Assembly: GCA_017939795.1 (NCBI GenBank) | Contig: JAGBAA010000024.1 | Span: 1 to 52,982 of the forward strand | Reading direction: 5' to 3' | Origin: Thermoguttaceae bacterium | GTDB taxonomy: Bacteria > Planctomycetota > Planctomycetia > Pirellulales > Thermoguttaceae | DNA: 52,982 nucleotides | Part shown: one piece after another, positions 1-7,812 of the stretch | Layout of the letters: each line of letters opens with the position of its first letter | Numbering within the stretch: position 1 is the stretch's first letter | Program-made: the position numbers and the translations under genes | Notes under the pieces: model-generated | The model's input: only the letters and a program-made list of their open reading frames with translations | The model's database searches: none | Told to the model about the DNA's origin: nothing

Positions 1-222
1 CCCAAAAGCGACGCGAGACGCATCGCCTCCCAAAAGCGACGCGAGACGCACCGCCTCCCAGAGCGACGCGAGACGCGCCGCCTCCCAAAAGCGACGCGAG
101 ACGCGCCGCCTCCCAGAGCGACGCGAGACGCATCGCCTCCCAAAAGCGACGCGAGACGCGCCGCCTCCCAAAAGCGACGCGAGACGCACCGCCTCCCAAA
201 AGCGACGCGAGACGCGCCGCCT
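1..222. repeat. Tandem 27/28-bp minisatellite array, truncated by the window edge
   Basis: Eight consecutive units lie head to tail: 1-28, 29-56, 57-83, 84-111, 112-138, 139-166, 167-194 and 195-222. Each contains the core GCGACGCGAGACGC followed by a variable CATCGCCT, CACCGCCT or CGCCGCCT end. Two units are 27 bp because AAAAG is replaced by AGAG. There is no unique spacer, so this is not CRISPR. Read on the minus strand the 28-bp unit is open in all three frames, and the frame rotates with each unit. The array probably continues to the left. I see no gene start in it; function unknown. Confidence 0.9.
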
Positions 223-319
223 CCCAGGGAGGGAAATTTGGAGTTTCGTTTTTTTCCGGGAAATTTGCGGAAAATTCCCCAATTTTGTGGGGAGGTGTCT
301 GGTAAAGGACCGCGTTTTG

Positions 320-328
320 TGCTATAAT
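320..328 (+). promoter_or_regulatory. Extended -10 promoter upstream of the SSS symporter
   Basis: TGCTATAAT is a perfect extended -10 hexamer (TATAAT at 323-328). The -35 region around 300-305 is poor, as is common for extended -10 promoters. The likely start is near 335, about 90 nt before the symporter start codon. Confidence 0.55.
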
Positions 329-421
329 CGCGTGTATGTTTGAGTTGGATGCGGACCCGGACGGAATTTTCCGCGCGGTGTCCGATTTCAGAAACACCTG
401 GACAGAATGTTCGGAGATACC

Positions 422-2251
422 ATGACTCCCGATTTTACTCCCACAACCTCCCTGAATTACCTGGACTATACGGTCTGTATCGTATTTTTTGTGCTCATGG
501 CGCTCATCGGCGTCGTTTCTGCGGTGCGTGCCGGAAAGAACTCCTCCGAGTACTTCCTTTCCGGACGCAATATGCCGTGGTGGCTGCTCGGTTTTTCCCT
601 CGTCGCGACGACCTTTGCGGCCGACACGCCGAACTTCGTCGCGAACGTCATCCGTACTCAGGGAGTCGCGGGGAACTGGTGCTGGTGGGCGTTTCTGCTT
701 ACCGGCATGGTCACGGTCTTCATTTACGCGAAACTCTGGCACCGTCTGGGTGTCCTGACCGACATTGAATTTTACGAAAAACGCTACTCCGGCAAAAGTG
801 CGGCCGTCGTCCGCGGTTTCCGTACGCTGTATCTTGGGCTGATCTTCAACACGGTGGTCATGGCGAACGTGACGCTCGCGATGATCAAGATCCTCGGCGT
901 TTCGCTCGGCATGGATCCGATCGTCACGATCGTTTCCGCAGGTCTGATCACGGTGATCTTTTCCGTCCTCGGCGGTTTCACGGCCGTCATCTGGGCGGAC
1001 TTCATCATGTTCCTCGTCGCGATGTTCGGCGCGATCGCGCTCGCAGTCGTGGCGGTCCAGCTTCCGAAAGTCGGCGGTCTGAGCAATATGCTGGCGCATC
1101 CGAATGTTTCCTGGCGTCTGTCGATGCTGCCGGAACTGAGTCAGACGGATCTCGTCGTGACGCTTCTGGTCATCCCGCTTGCGATCCAGTGGTGGAGCGC
1201 GTGGTATCCGGGAGCAGAACCGGGCGGAGGAAGTTATGTTGCGCAGCGAATGCTCGCGGCGAAGAGCGAAAATCACGCACTCGGCGCGACGCTCTTCTTC
1301 AATTTCTGCCATTATGCCGTGCGTCCGTTCCCGTGGATCGTCGTGGCTCTCGCTTCGCTGATCGTCTTTCCGGATATTGCGTCGCTGAGAGAAGCATTCC
1401 CGAATATTCCGGCACACATGATGAAAGACGACCTCGCGTATCCTGCGATGTTTCAGTTCCTGCCGCATGGTCTCTTCGGGCTGATGATCACGTCGCTGTT
1501 TGCCGCGTATATGTCGACGATCGCGACGCACCTGAATCTCGGTTCCTCGTATATGGTGAATGACTTCTACCAGCGGTTCATTCGTCCGGACGCATCGGAG
1601 AAAAAGCTCGTGCTGATGGGACGTATCTGGACGGTGATCCTGATGGTGCTGGCCAGCGTCATGGCACTTTATCTGGAAAGTGCGATGGATACGTTCCAGA
1701 TCATCCTGTCGATCGGAGCCGGAACGGGGCTTCTGTTCCTTCTCCGCTGGTTCTGGTGGCGGATCAATGCGTACAGTGAGATCGCCGCGATGGCCATTTC
1801 GTTCATCGTCGCCATGACGCTGCGTTTCTGGCCGGCCCTGGATTGGATGAATGACTCGGAACGTCTCGTCTGGGGCGTCGCCATCACGACGGTCGGCTGG
1901 CTGATCGTTACGTTCCTGACCCCGGCGGATGACGATGAAACGCTCTTTGCATTCGTGCGCCGTACGGGAGCCTCCGGACCGGGCTGGCGAAAAGTCTACG
2001 AGAGAGCGGCTGCGAAGGGGATCGATCTGCGTTCGGAAGCAGAACCGGTCAATGTCCCGCTTGGACTGCTTTGCTCGATCCTCGGCTGCTCGGCGATCTT
2101 CAGTTCCCTGTTCGCGGTCGGAAAATGGGTCTACCTCCAGTACATGCCGGCGATGGTCCTGACGGGAATCTCGCTCGTTTCGTGGCTCATCCTCTGGCAC
2201 TTTACGAAGAAGCTGATGGAAACGAAGAAAGAGCAGGCTGCAGAAGAGTAA
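422..2251 (+). CDS. Sodium:solute symporter (SSS family)
   Basis: A polytopic inner-membrane protein of about 609 residues. Hydrophobic helices run through almost its whole length, with the SSS-like start (a short N-terminal periplasmic stretch, then a helix beginning near TVCIVFF) and an early FFLSGRN-type loop (here EYFLSGRNMPWW) typical of sodium/solute symporters. The substrate cannot be read from sequence; the neighbouring carbohydrate genes suggest a sugar or sugar acid. I prefer the ATG at 422 because CGGAG lies 5-6 nt before it; an in-frame ATG at 407 has no clear ribosome binding site and would add five residues. The next gene follows after 126 nt containing a GC-rich hairpin, so co-transcription is uncertain. 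The family call is firm; the transported compound is unknown. Confidence 0.88.
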   Translation: MTPDFTPTTSLNYLDYTVCIVFFVLMALIGVVSAVRAGKNSSEYFLSGRNMPWWLLGFSLVATTFAADTPNFVANVIRTQGVAGNWCWWAFLLTGMVTVFIYAKLWHRLGVLTDIEFYEKRYSGKSAAVVRGFRTLYLGLIFNTVVMANVTLAMIKILGVSLGMDPIVTIVSAGLITVIFSVLGGFTAVIWADFIMFLVAMFGAIALAVVAVQLPKVGGLSNMLAHPNVSWRLSMLPELSQTDLVVTLLVIPLAIQWWSAWYPGAEPGGGSYVAQRMLAAKSENHALGATLFFNFCHYAVRPFPWIVVALASLIVFPDIASLREAFPNIPAHMMKDDLAYPAMFQFLPHGLFGLMITSLFAAYMSTIATHLNLGSSYMVNDFYQRFIRPDASEKKLVLMGRIWTVILMVLASVMALYLESAMDTFQIILSIGAGTGLLFLLRWFWWRINAYSEIAAMAISFIVAMTLRFWPALDWMNDSERLVWGVAITTVGWLIVTFLTPADDDETLFAFVRRTGASGPGWRKVYERAAAKGIDLRSEAEPVNVPLGLLCSILGCSAIFSSLFAVGKWVYLQYMPAMVLTGISLVSWLILWHFTKKLMETKKEQAAEE

Positions 2252-2301
2252 ACTGCAGCGAAACATTACTTTCCAGCGTAAGAGTAAATGGGGACTCAAA
2301 G

Positions 2302-2344
2302 CGGGACGGATGGGAAAGGTACACTCCGTCCCGGGGTCGGTTTT
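2302..2344 (+). terminator. Possible weak terminator or attenuator after the symporter
   Basis: CGGGACGGA (2302-2310) pairs with TCCGTCCCG (2325-2333). The hairpin is followed only by a short T4 run at 341-344 after seven bases, so termination may be partial. Confidence 0.4.
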
Positions 2345-2377
2345 AGCTGACGAAGCCGATTTCAAGGAAAGGAAACG

Positions 2378-3124
2378 ATGGAAACTATCATCTGCATGAA
2401 ATGGGGGACGAAATTCGGTCCCGAGTATGTGAATCGGCTGGCCTCGATGGTACGCCAAAATATGAACCGCCCGTATCGGATGGTCTGCTTTACGGAGAAT
2501 TCGGAGGGCGTAGATCCGACGGTGGAGATCCGTCCGCTTCCGGAATTGGACCTCGAGCCGGATGCGCCGGAACGCGGCTGGCGAAAGCTCACGATATTTC
2601 AGGAATCGCTGAAGGATCTGGGGGAACGTGCGCTTTTTCTCGATCTGGACGTCGTGATCCTGAAGCCGCTGGATGATTTTTTCGATCAGCCGGGAGATTT
2701 TCAGATCATCAATGACTGGAATCTTGCCAATTATGTGGGGAACTCCAGCGTTTTTCGCTTTCGGCCGGGACAGACTCCGGGTGTGCTGGACTATTTCCTG
2801 AAAAATCGCGAGGCCGTCTTTCGCGAACACCGCAACGAGCAGGCGTACCTTTCGTGGTGGATGAAAGAACATGGTCTGCTGACGTACTGGCCGGAAACGT
2901 GGTGCCGCAGCTTTAAGCGTCACTGTGTGCGCACATTCCCGATGGGGTACTTCATTCCGCCGAAGCATCCGGGGCCGGAAACGCGCATTCTGGTCTTTCA
3001 CGGGCATCCGCATCCTGCGGCGATCCTGAAACCCTGGCACTCTTCCAGTTTTCTTCGGGCGACCGTTCCGCCGAAATGGTTCCTTCAGGAGTGGGAAAAA
3101 GCGGAAGCCGGATCGTATCGATGA
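2378..3124 (+). CDS. Glycosyltransferase-like protein with DxD motif (GT-A / nucleotide-diphospho-sugar type)
   Basis: A 248-residue soluble protein without a signal peptide. The N-terminal strand METIICMKWG and the LFLDLDVVIL segment with DLD at residues 89-91 match the donor/metal-binding DxD motif of GT-A-fold glycosyltransferases (GT8-like or related uncharacterised families). Trp- and His-rich segments near the C-terminus (residues 150-230) include a conserved-looking FHGHPHP. Start choice is supported by AAGGAAAGG just upstream of the ATG. It lies 126 nt after the symporter in the same orientation. Donor and acceptor are unknown. It could act on a capsule or glycoprotein, but nothing nearby fixes this. 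Confidence 0.7.
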   Translation: METIICMKWGTKFGPEYVNRLASMVRQNMNRPYRMVCFTENSEGVDPTVEIRPLPELDLEPDAPERGWRKLTIFQESLKDLGERALFLDLDVVILKPLDDFFDQPGDFQIINDWNLANYVGNSSVFRFRPGQTPGVLDYFLKNREAVFREHRNEQAYLSWWMKEHGLLTYWPETWCRSFKRHCVRTFPMGYFIPPKHPGPETRILVFHGHPHPAAILKPWHSSSFLRATVPPKWFLQEWEKAEAGSYR

Positions 3125-3203
3125 ATCTCACAGAAGGAAATACGAAAAGCACAAAAACATTTAAAAAACACAAAAATATCAAAAAGTTTTTGAAGGGAGT
3201 GTC

Positions 3204-3239
3204 TGAGAGGGAAATAATTTTCAAAATGTTTCCCTCTCA
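3204..3239. terminator. Perfect 11-bp inverted repeat, possible terminator
   Basis: TGAGAGGGAAA at 3204-3214 is the exact reverse complement of TTTCCCTCTCA at 3229-3239. The 14-nt loop contains a further ATTTT-C-AAAAT palindrome. There is no T-run directly after it, so it may be a structural element rather than an intrinsic terminator. Confidence 0.45.
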
Positions 3240-3457
3240 CGAGCGCCGCCTCTTTATGGGCAGCCAGACGGCTCTCGGAGAGTGCCGTCGTGGTGGGACC
3301 TTTAGGCGAAAAACTCCACCACTGAAAGCATAGAAAATCCGCGGCAGCGCAGCCTCTCCTTTTGGTGTGCTTTGGTGTTTCTTCAGTTCTTTCAGCGTGG
3401 GACTGGTACATTCCTTCCGAATGAACCTTTTTTCTGAAATTTTGCGATTCCCCCCGC

Positions 3458-3486
3458 TTGACAGATCCAGTGGAGGCGGGTAAACT
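3458..3486 (+). promoter_or_regulatory. Sigma70-type promoter for the esterase gene
   Basis: A perfect TTGACA (3458-3463), a 17-bp spacer and TAAACT (3481-3486). The start codon is 76 nt downstream of the -10. Confidence 0.7.
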
Positions 3487-3562
3487 GGAAGGAGTTCGCC
3501 GAATAAAATGGAACGGCGATCGGATTTTTGATTTTCCCTAACCTTTTTCAGGAACCTGCCTC

Positions 3563-5656
3563 ATGAAAAAAATGACTCAGTCTTTGCTCCTCTCTTTCTT
3601 TGCGTCCGTTTGCGTACTGTTTGGAGGGAGTGTTTTGCTTCTGGCGGAAGTGCCGAATTCCCTAAAGACGCCGCTCCTTCCCGAAAATCTCCGCGTTTTG
3701 ACGGGGACGGAAAATCAGGGACGTGCCGTCAAGCGGAACAATATGGTCTTTCAGTGGCTTCATCCGCAGATCGTCGAGGCGGAAAAGAATTGGCGGACGG
3801 CCTATGAGTCGGTCAAGACTCCGGAGCAGGTCGCGGAGTACCAGAAACGCCTGCGGGCAGAGTTCATTTCCGCGATCGGCGGTTTTCCGGAACGCACGCC
3901 GCTGAATCCGAAGATCATGAGCACGATGCAGCGGAACGGGATCACGATGGAGAAACTCGTCTTTGAATCCCGTCCGAATCACTACGTTTCTGCGATCCTT
4001 TACCTTCCGGACGAAACGAAGTACCCGAAACCGTGGAGCGGAGTGGTGGTCGCCTGCGGACATAATGTGAAGGGGAAGGGACTCGACATCTACCAGAAAA
4101 CAGCCGCGCTGCACGCTCTGAACGGCATCGCAGCATTGCATGTGGACCCGATCGATCAGGGGGAACGGTTTCAGAATTTCGATCTCAAAACGAAGAAAGA
4201 GCGTGTGTTCAGTGTCCAGGGACACAATCAGCTCGGTGTCGGAGCGATCCTCATGGGGCAAAATACCGCGCGATTTGAGATCTGGGACATCATGCGCGCA
4301 CTGGACTATCTCCAGACTCGCGACGATATTCGGCACGACAGTCTCGGAATGGCGGGACTTTCCGGAGGCGGAACGCAGACTTCCTACGTCATGGCACTGG
4401 ATGACCGCGTGAAGGCGGCCTGTTCACTCTGCTATACTTGCTCGCTTTACGGGCTGATGAAGGTCAACGACACCCAGGATGCCGAGCAGAATATTTTCGG
4501 GCAGGCCGCATTCGGGATGGATCATGCGGATTACTGCATCATGCGTGCGCCGCGTCCGACGTTCCTTGGGACCGCCACGGGAGATTTCTTCCCGATCGAG
4601 ATGGGCTGGCAGAGTTTCCGCGATGCGAAGCGAATGTTTCAGCGTCTCGGCTACGGCGAAAATATCGATCTTGCGGAGACGGACAATCACCATACGTACG
4701 ACAAAACGCTGCGGGAAGCGACGGTCCGATTCATGCTTCGGTTCCTCGAAAAACGTGAAACGCCGATTTTTGAGCCGGAATCGCTCCAGGCTCTGCCATA
4801 CGAAGAGATCCTCGTGACTCCGGAAGGGCAGACGGTCCTTTTGCCCGGCGCGCGCACGACGTATGATCTGAACCGCGATGAGGCAAAACGTCTGACGGCC
4901 GAACGAAAGCCGATCGATGCGGAAACTGTCGCGAAGATCCGTGAGTTGGCCAAGGTTCGCGATGCGTCTGCATTTGGAGAGATGAAGGTACGGGAACTCG
5001 GTGAGGAAAAGCTCGGGGACGGCATTTCCGCGAAAAAGCTGATCCTTGAGCCGGAAGCGGGAATTTATCTGCCGACGCTGCTTTTCAAAGCGGAAAACAC
5101 GCCGGAGAAAGCGGACGTCGTTCTCTTCGTCTCCGACAAAGGGAAGACGGCCAGATATGATGAAAGTATCTTGCCGCTCGTAAAGTCGGGCAAGCTCGTG
5201 CTTTCGATCGACCTTCGCGGCTGGGGCGAGACGCAGCAGAGTTTCCGCGCCTCCTACTATCGTCCGAGCCACCTCGGCACCGACGGCGCGGATTTTTATG
5301 CCGCGTACAATCTTGGAAAAACGCACGTCGGTTTCCGCACGGACGATATTTTGGCCGTGACGCGCTGGCTGAAAACACAGCCGTTCTGTGTGAGCGTGGA
5401 ACTCTACGGTCTCTCGGAAGGCTGCATTCCGGTCCTGCACGCGGCGGTTCTGGAAAAGGATACTTTCCAGCACGTGACGCTCGAAAGGTGCCTGATCTCC
5501 TGGACGAACACGGTGGAAAACGGCGAACATTCCCGCACGCCGCTGACCAGCACGGTCCACGGTGCTTTGCGCGTTTACGATCTGCCGGAAATGCGCGATT
5601 TCCTTGGTGAAAAACTGACGCTCAAGTCGACGAAAGAGGCATTGGAAGCCAACTGA
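3563..5656 (+). CDS. Secreted double alpha/beta-hydrolase, acetylxylan-esterase type
   Basis: 697 residues. A Lys-start hydrophobic signal peptide ends near residue 28 (LLLA-EV). The first alpha/beta-hydrolase unit (about 120-395) has strand VVVACGHN, nucleophile elbow GLSGGG with Ser267, a candidate acid near Asp341 and a candidate catalytic His in DNHHTYD (376-377). This is the arrangement of acetylxylan-esterase-like hydrolases common in planctomycetes. A second hydrolase-like unit (about 500-690) has SIDLRGWGE and a YGLSEGC elbow (Ser618), but I see no clear catalytic His after it, so it may be degenerate. Likely role: removal of acyl groups from polysaccharide outside the cytoplasm. CAGGA lies upstream of the ATG and a strong promoter precedes it. 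The exact substrate is unknown. Confidence 0.78.
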   Translation: MKKMTQSLLLSFFASVCVLFGGSVLLLAEVPNSLKTPLLPENLRVLTGTENQGRAVKRNNMVFQWLHPQIVEAEKNWRTAYESVKTPEQVAEYQKRLRAEFISAIGGFPERTPLNPKIMSTMQRNGITMEKLVFESRPNHYVSAILYLPDETKYPKPWSGVVVACGHNVKGKGLDIYQKTAALHALNGIAALHVDPIDQGERFQNFDLKTKKERVFSVQGHNQLGVGAILMGQNTARFEIWDIMRALDYLQTRDDIRHDSLGMAGLSGGGTQTSYVMALDDRVKAACSLCYTCSLYGLMKVNDTQDAEQNIFGQAAFGMDHADYCIMRAPRPTFLGTATGDFFPIEMGWQSFRDAKRMFQRLGYGENIDLAETDNHHTYDKTLREATVRFMLRFLEKRETPIFEPESLQALPYEEILVTPEGQTVLLPGARTTYDLNRDEAKRLTAERKPIDAETVAKIRELAKVRDASAFGEMKVRELGEEKLGDGISAKKLILEPEAGIYLPTLLFKAENTPEKADVVLFVSDKGKTARYDESILPLVKSGKLVLSIDLRGWGETQQSFRASYYRPSHLGTDGADFYAAYNLGKTHVGFRTDDILAVTRWLKTQPFCVSVELYGLSEGCIPVLHAAVLEKDTFQHVTLERCLISWTNTVENGEHSRTPLTSTVHGALRVYDLPEMRDFLGEKLTLKSTKEALEAN

Positions 5657-5757
5657 TGGTTTCCGAAACGTATTTCCGTGCCAAATCATGCGGCCTGTCT
5701 CCTTTTTTGACGGCGCGGAATACTTTACTTCTTTTTTTCAGGGAGTTTGCTTACTTT

Positions 5758-5773
5758 TCAAAAAATTTTTTGA
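5758..5773. promoter_or_regulatory. 16-bp perfect A/T palindrome just upstream of the operon promoter
   Basis: TCAAAAAATTTTTTGA is a perfect palindrome ending 8 bp before the -35 element at 5782. It could be an operator, an UP-like element or a bent AT block. Confidence 0.45.
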
Positions 5774-5781
5774 GAGGGGAC

Positions 5782-5810
5782 TTGCAAATTCCCTGAATAT
5801 GGTGTAAAAT
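5782..5810 (+). promoter_or_regulatory. Sigma70-type promoter of the six-gene sugar oxidoreductase operon
   Basis: TTGCAA (5782-5787), a 17-bp spacer and TAAAAT (5805-5810). The predicted transcript start is near 5817, leaving a leader of about 155 nt before the first structural gene at 5972. Confidence 0.7.
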
Positions 5811-5821
5811 GAAAGGAAAAC

Positions 5822-5932
5822 ATGGTGTTTCGGCTTGGAGATCATTTTTCTGTTTGCCGGAGCATGTGTTTTGATCCCCTCCCTGGTATCCGCTGCCGCA
5901 GCTGTTGGCGGAATTTGAATTTTACGTTTTAG
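5822..5932 (+). CDS. Possible 36-residue leader peptide (uncertain)
   Basis: An ATG at 5822 opens 36 codons ending with TAG at 5930-5932, inside the leader between the promoter and the isomerase gene. The peptide has four Cys, arranged CRSMC and CRSC. AAGG lies 5 nt before the ATG, but the predicted transcript start falls at or just after that AAGG, so translation would be near-leaderless. It may be a chance frame. Confidence 0.22.
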   Translation: MVFRLGDHFSVCRSMCFDPLPGIRCRSCWRNLNFTF

Positions 5933-5971
5933 GAAGTTTCGAGGATCTTTAACCTGACAGGAAATGAATTC

Positions 5972-6799
5972 ATGGGAAAAATTGGACTTGGACTGAATCT
6001 TGAAGCGGTTCGCACGAGCCACAAATCGTTTGAGTGGGGCATGAAATTTGCCGCAGAACTGGGATACGAATATGTGGAACCAATGGTGCATCTCGGACGT
6101 GAACTTCTGTCGGAGGCGCGGTATTTTCACAGTGTCTCGATGCTTGACGACCCCTTCCGGATCCGAGACTGCGCGGAAAAGAACGGCCTGAAACTTTCGG
6201 GACTTTCCTGCCATTGTCCGCTCGCGAAGCCGGAAATCAGCGTCGAATATCTCAAGCAGGCCGCCCGGTTTGCGAAAGAATGCGGTGCCCCGGTCCTCAA
6301 TACCGACGAAGGTCCCAAACCGGACTGGACGACTAAGACGGAAGACTTCGTCCTGATCCGCTACACACTCATGGAAGCCGCGAAAGTCGCTTCCCGCCGC
6401 GGGATCAAAATCGGGCTGGAACAGCATCAGCAGTACTCGCTCAAGCCGGATATGTTTGACGAACTGGTCGGTCTGGTCGACATGCCGGAGACGATCGGAG
6501 TGAACTTCGATACAGGGAACTCCTATCTCGGCAACAACGACCCGATCGAGTGGCTGGAAAAGGTCAAGACACGTCTGGTACACGTCCACGCGAAGGACAT
6601 TTCGTTCTCGCAGTCCGATGCCGAGCGCGGCAAAGTCATGGGAACGCCGGTCGGCTGTGCTTGCGGAAAAGGTGTGATCGACTGGGAAGCGGTCATCGCG
6701 ATCTTGAAGTCGATCCCCCAAGACATCGTCATGAGCGTCGAATGCGGCACGCTCGATCAGGCGCAGGACAGTATCGACTACCTGCGGAAACTGATTTAA
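5972..6799 (+). CDS. Sugar phosphate isomerase/epimerase-like TIM barrel (AP endonuclease 2 / xylose isomerase-like)
   Basis: 275 residues, no signal peptide, cytoplasmic. The barrel metal-site residues can be followed: Glu in GLEQHQQ, Asp in NFDTGN, His in HVHAKD and Glu in SVECGT. This is the Glu/Asp/His/Glu set of the xylose-isomerase-like family. Family members isomerise or epimerise sugars or keto-sugars, or act as lyases on 3-keto-sugars. AGGAAA precedes the ATG. It is first in a run of six same-strand genes with short gaps (53 nt to the next) ending at the terminator 13109-13162. Because its neighbours are exported oxidoreductases, I infer that it handles an oxidised sugar product after uptake. 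Substrate unknown. Confidence 0.82.
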   Translation: MGKIGLGLNLEAVRTSHKSFEWGMKFAAELGYEYVEPMVHLGRELLSEARYFHSVSMLDDPFRIRDCAEKNGLKLSGLSCHCPLAKPEISVEYLKQAARFAKECGAPVLNTDEGPKPDWTTKTEDFVLIRYTLMEAAKVASRRGIKIGLEQHQQYSLKPDMFDELVGLVDMPETIGVNFDTGNSYLGNNDPIEWLEKVKTRLVHVHAKDISFSQSDAERGKVMGTPVGCACGKGVIDWEAVIAILKSIPQDIVMSVECGTLDQAQDSIDYLRKLI

Positions 6800-6852
6800 A
6801 TTTTAAGGAAAGAGCGGGATGATCATGTTCCGCTCGCAGCACACATTTTCCC

Positions 6853-7767
6853 ATGAAAAGACGATTATTTTTAAAATTGACGGCCCTGTCCAGCACGCTG
6901 TCTTTCGGCGTTCCGCTTTGGGCGCAGGAGCCGAAAAAGAAAGTTCTGTACTACGATTACAGTTCCGGATATATTCATGAACCGACACGCGATCATGGCG
7001 GAAAGACTGGGATCTGCGGGACGTTTTTCAAAACGGTCGGCGAGAAACACGGTCTGGAGGTCATTTGTACCAAGGACGGAAGCATTTTCGCGGAGGATCT
7101 GACGCGATTCAGCGCGATCATTCTGTATACGAGCGGCGACCTGTACGTGCGCAATCCGCACTGTCCGGGAAATCCGGTTCCTGCCGGGACTCAGGAAAAG
7201 CTGGTCGATGCCGTTCGTGCGGGAGTTGGGCTTCTGTCGCTTCACCCGACGACGGATTCGTGGCGGTGCAACGGGACGTCGTACGTCAGCAGAGCGACGG
7301 AAGAGACGTACAGGAACGACCCTGTTCACGTCATTACGCCGTTTACGAAACTGGTCGGCGGACAGTTCATCATGCACGGTCCGCAGCAGGAAGCGGAGGT
7401 CTTTTTTTCCGACCCGGTCGAGCTTCCGAGCCTGAAAGCTGTTCCTGGGAAATCGTATCGATGTTTTGAGGAATGGTACTGCATGAAGAACTTTAATCCG
7501 GATATGCACGTCTACCTGACGCTCAATACGCAGGGAATGACGGGGGACTGCTACTCCCGCCCGCCGTTCCCGGTCGTCTGGGCACGTCAGGAAGGAAAAG
7601 GGGTCAGTGCTTACTCCGCATTTGGTCATGGACCGCGGCAGTGGAACGATCCGTTCATTCAGAGCGTTTCCGAAGATCTCCTTCTGCTGGTGACCGGCAA
7701 GATCTCCACGGATCTGACCCCGAACATGAAGACCGCGTGCCCGAATGCGGCAATTGCGCATTTTTAA
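6853..7767 (+). CDS. ThuA-like domain protein with twin-arginine-type signal
   Basis: 304 residues. The N-terminus MKRRLFLKLTALSS, followed by a short hydrophobic stretch ending near LWA-QE (residue 25), resembles a Tat signal (RRLFLK). The remainder reads as a ThuA (trehalose-utilisation, glutamine-amidotransferase-like) fold: the VLYYDYSSG strand, then an ILYTSGDLY strand, then GLLSLHPTTDSWR, which is characteristic of ThuA proteins in planctomycete sugar clusters. The enzymatic role of ThuA is not settled; the family co-occurs with Gfo/Idh/MocA oxidoreductases. It sits 53 nt after the isomerase and 45 nt before the first oxidoreductase, consistent with one operon. Predicted to act outside the cytoplasm. 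Confidence 0.75.
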   Translation: MKRRLFLKLTALSSTLSFGVPLWAQEPKKKVLYYDYSSGYIHEPTRDHGGKTGICGTFFKTVGEKHGLEVICTKDGSIFAEDLTRFSAIILYTSGDLYVRNPHCPGNPVPAGTQEKLVDAVRAGVGLLSLHPTTDSWRCNGTSYVSRATEETYRNDPVHVITPFTKLVGGQFIMHGPQQEAEVFFSDPVELPSLKAVPGKSYRCFEEWYCMKNFNPDMHVYLTLNTQGMTGDCYSRPPFPVVWARQEGKGVSAYSAFGHGPRQWNDPFIQSVSEDLLLLVTGKISTDLTPNMKTACPNAAIAHF

Positions 7768-7812
7768 CCAATTACTGTAAATCCCACTCTTAACCAGAAA
7801 TCGAGATCAATC

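Larger units (their letters stand above)
3125..3562. other. Non-coding gap with phased A-tracts and a long hairpin
   Basis: Between the glycosyltransferase and the esterase I see no convincing gene. The left part (3138-3191) carries short A-tracts at roughly 9-10 bp spacing. It is followed by a perfect 11-bp inverted repeat (3204-3214 / 3229-3239). The right end holds a strong promoter (3458-3486). Confidence 0.6.

Noticed and set aside
1..222. CRISPR array
   Set aside because: Units are adjacent with no unique spacers.
3121..3333. Small basic protein after the glycosyltransferase
   Set aside because: The Lys-rich frame is an A-tract artefact and runs across the hairpin at 3204-3239.
4424..5689. 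Long open frame on the minus strand inside the esterase gene
   Set aside because: It mirrors the codon periodicity of a convincing plus-strand gene with a signal peptide and hydrolase motifs; the minus product is basic, with no domain. The same applies to 16631-18781, 21589-23502, 34262-35773 and 43178-44287.
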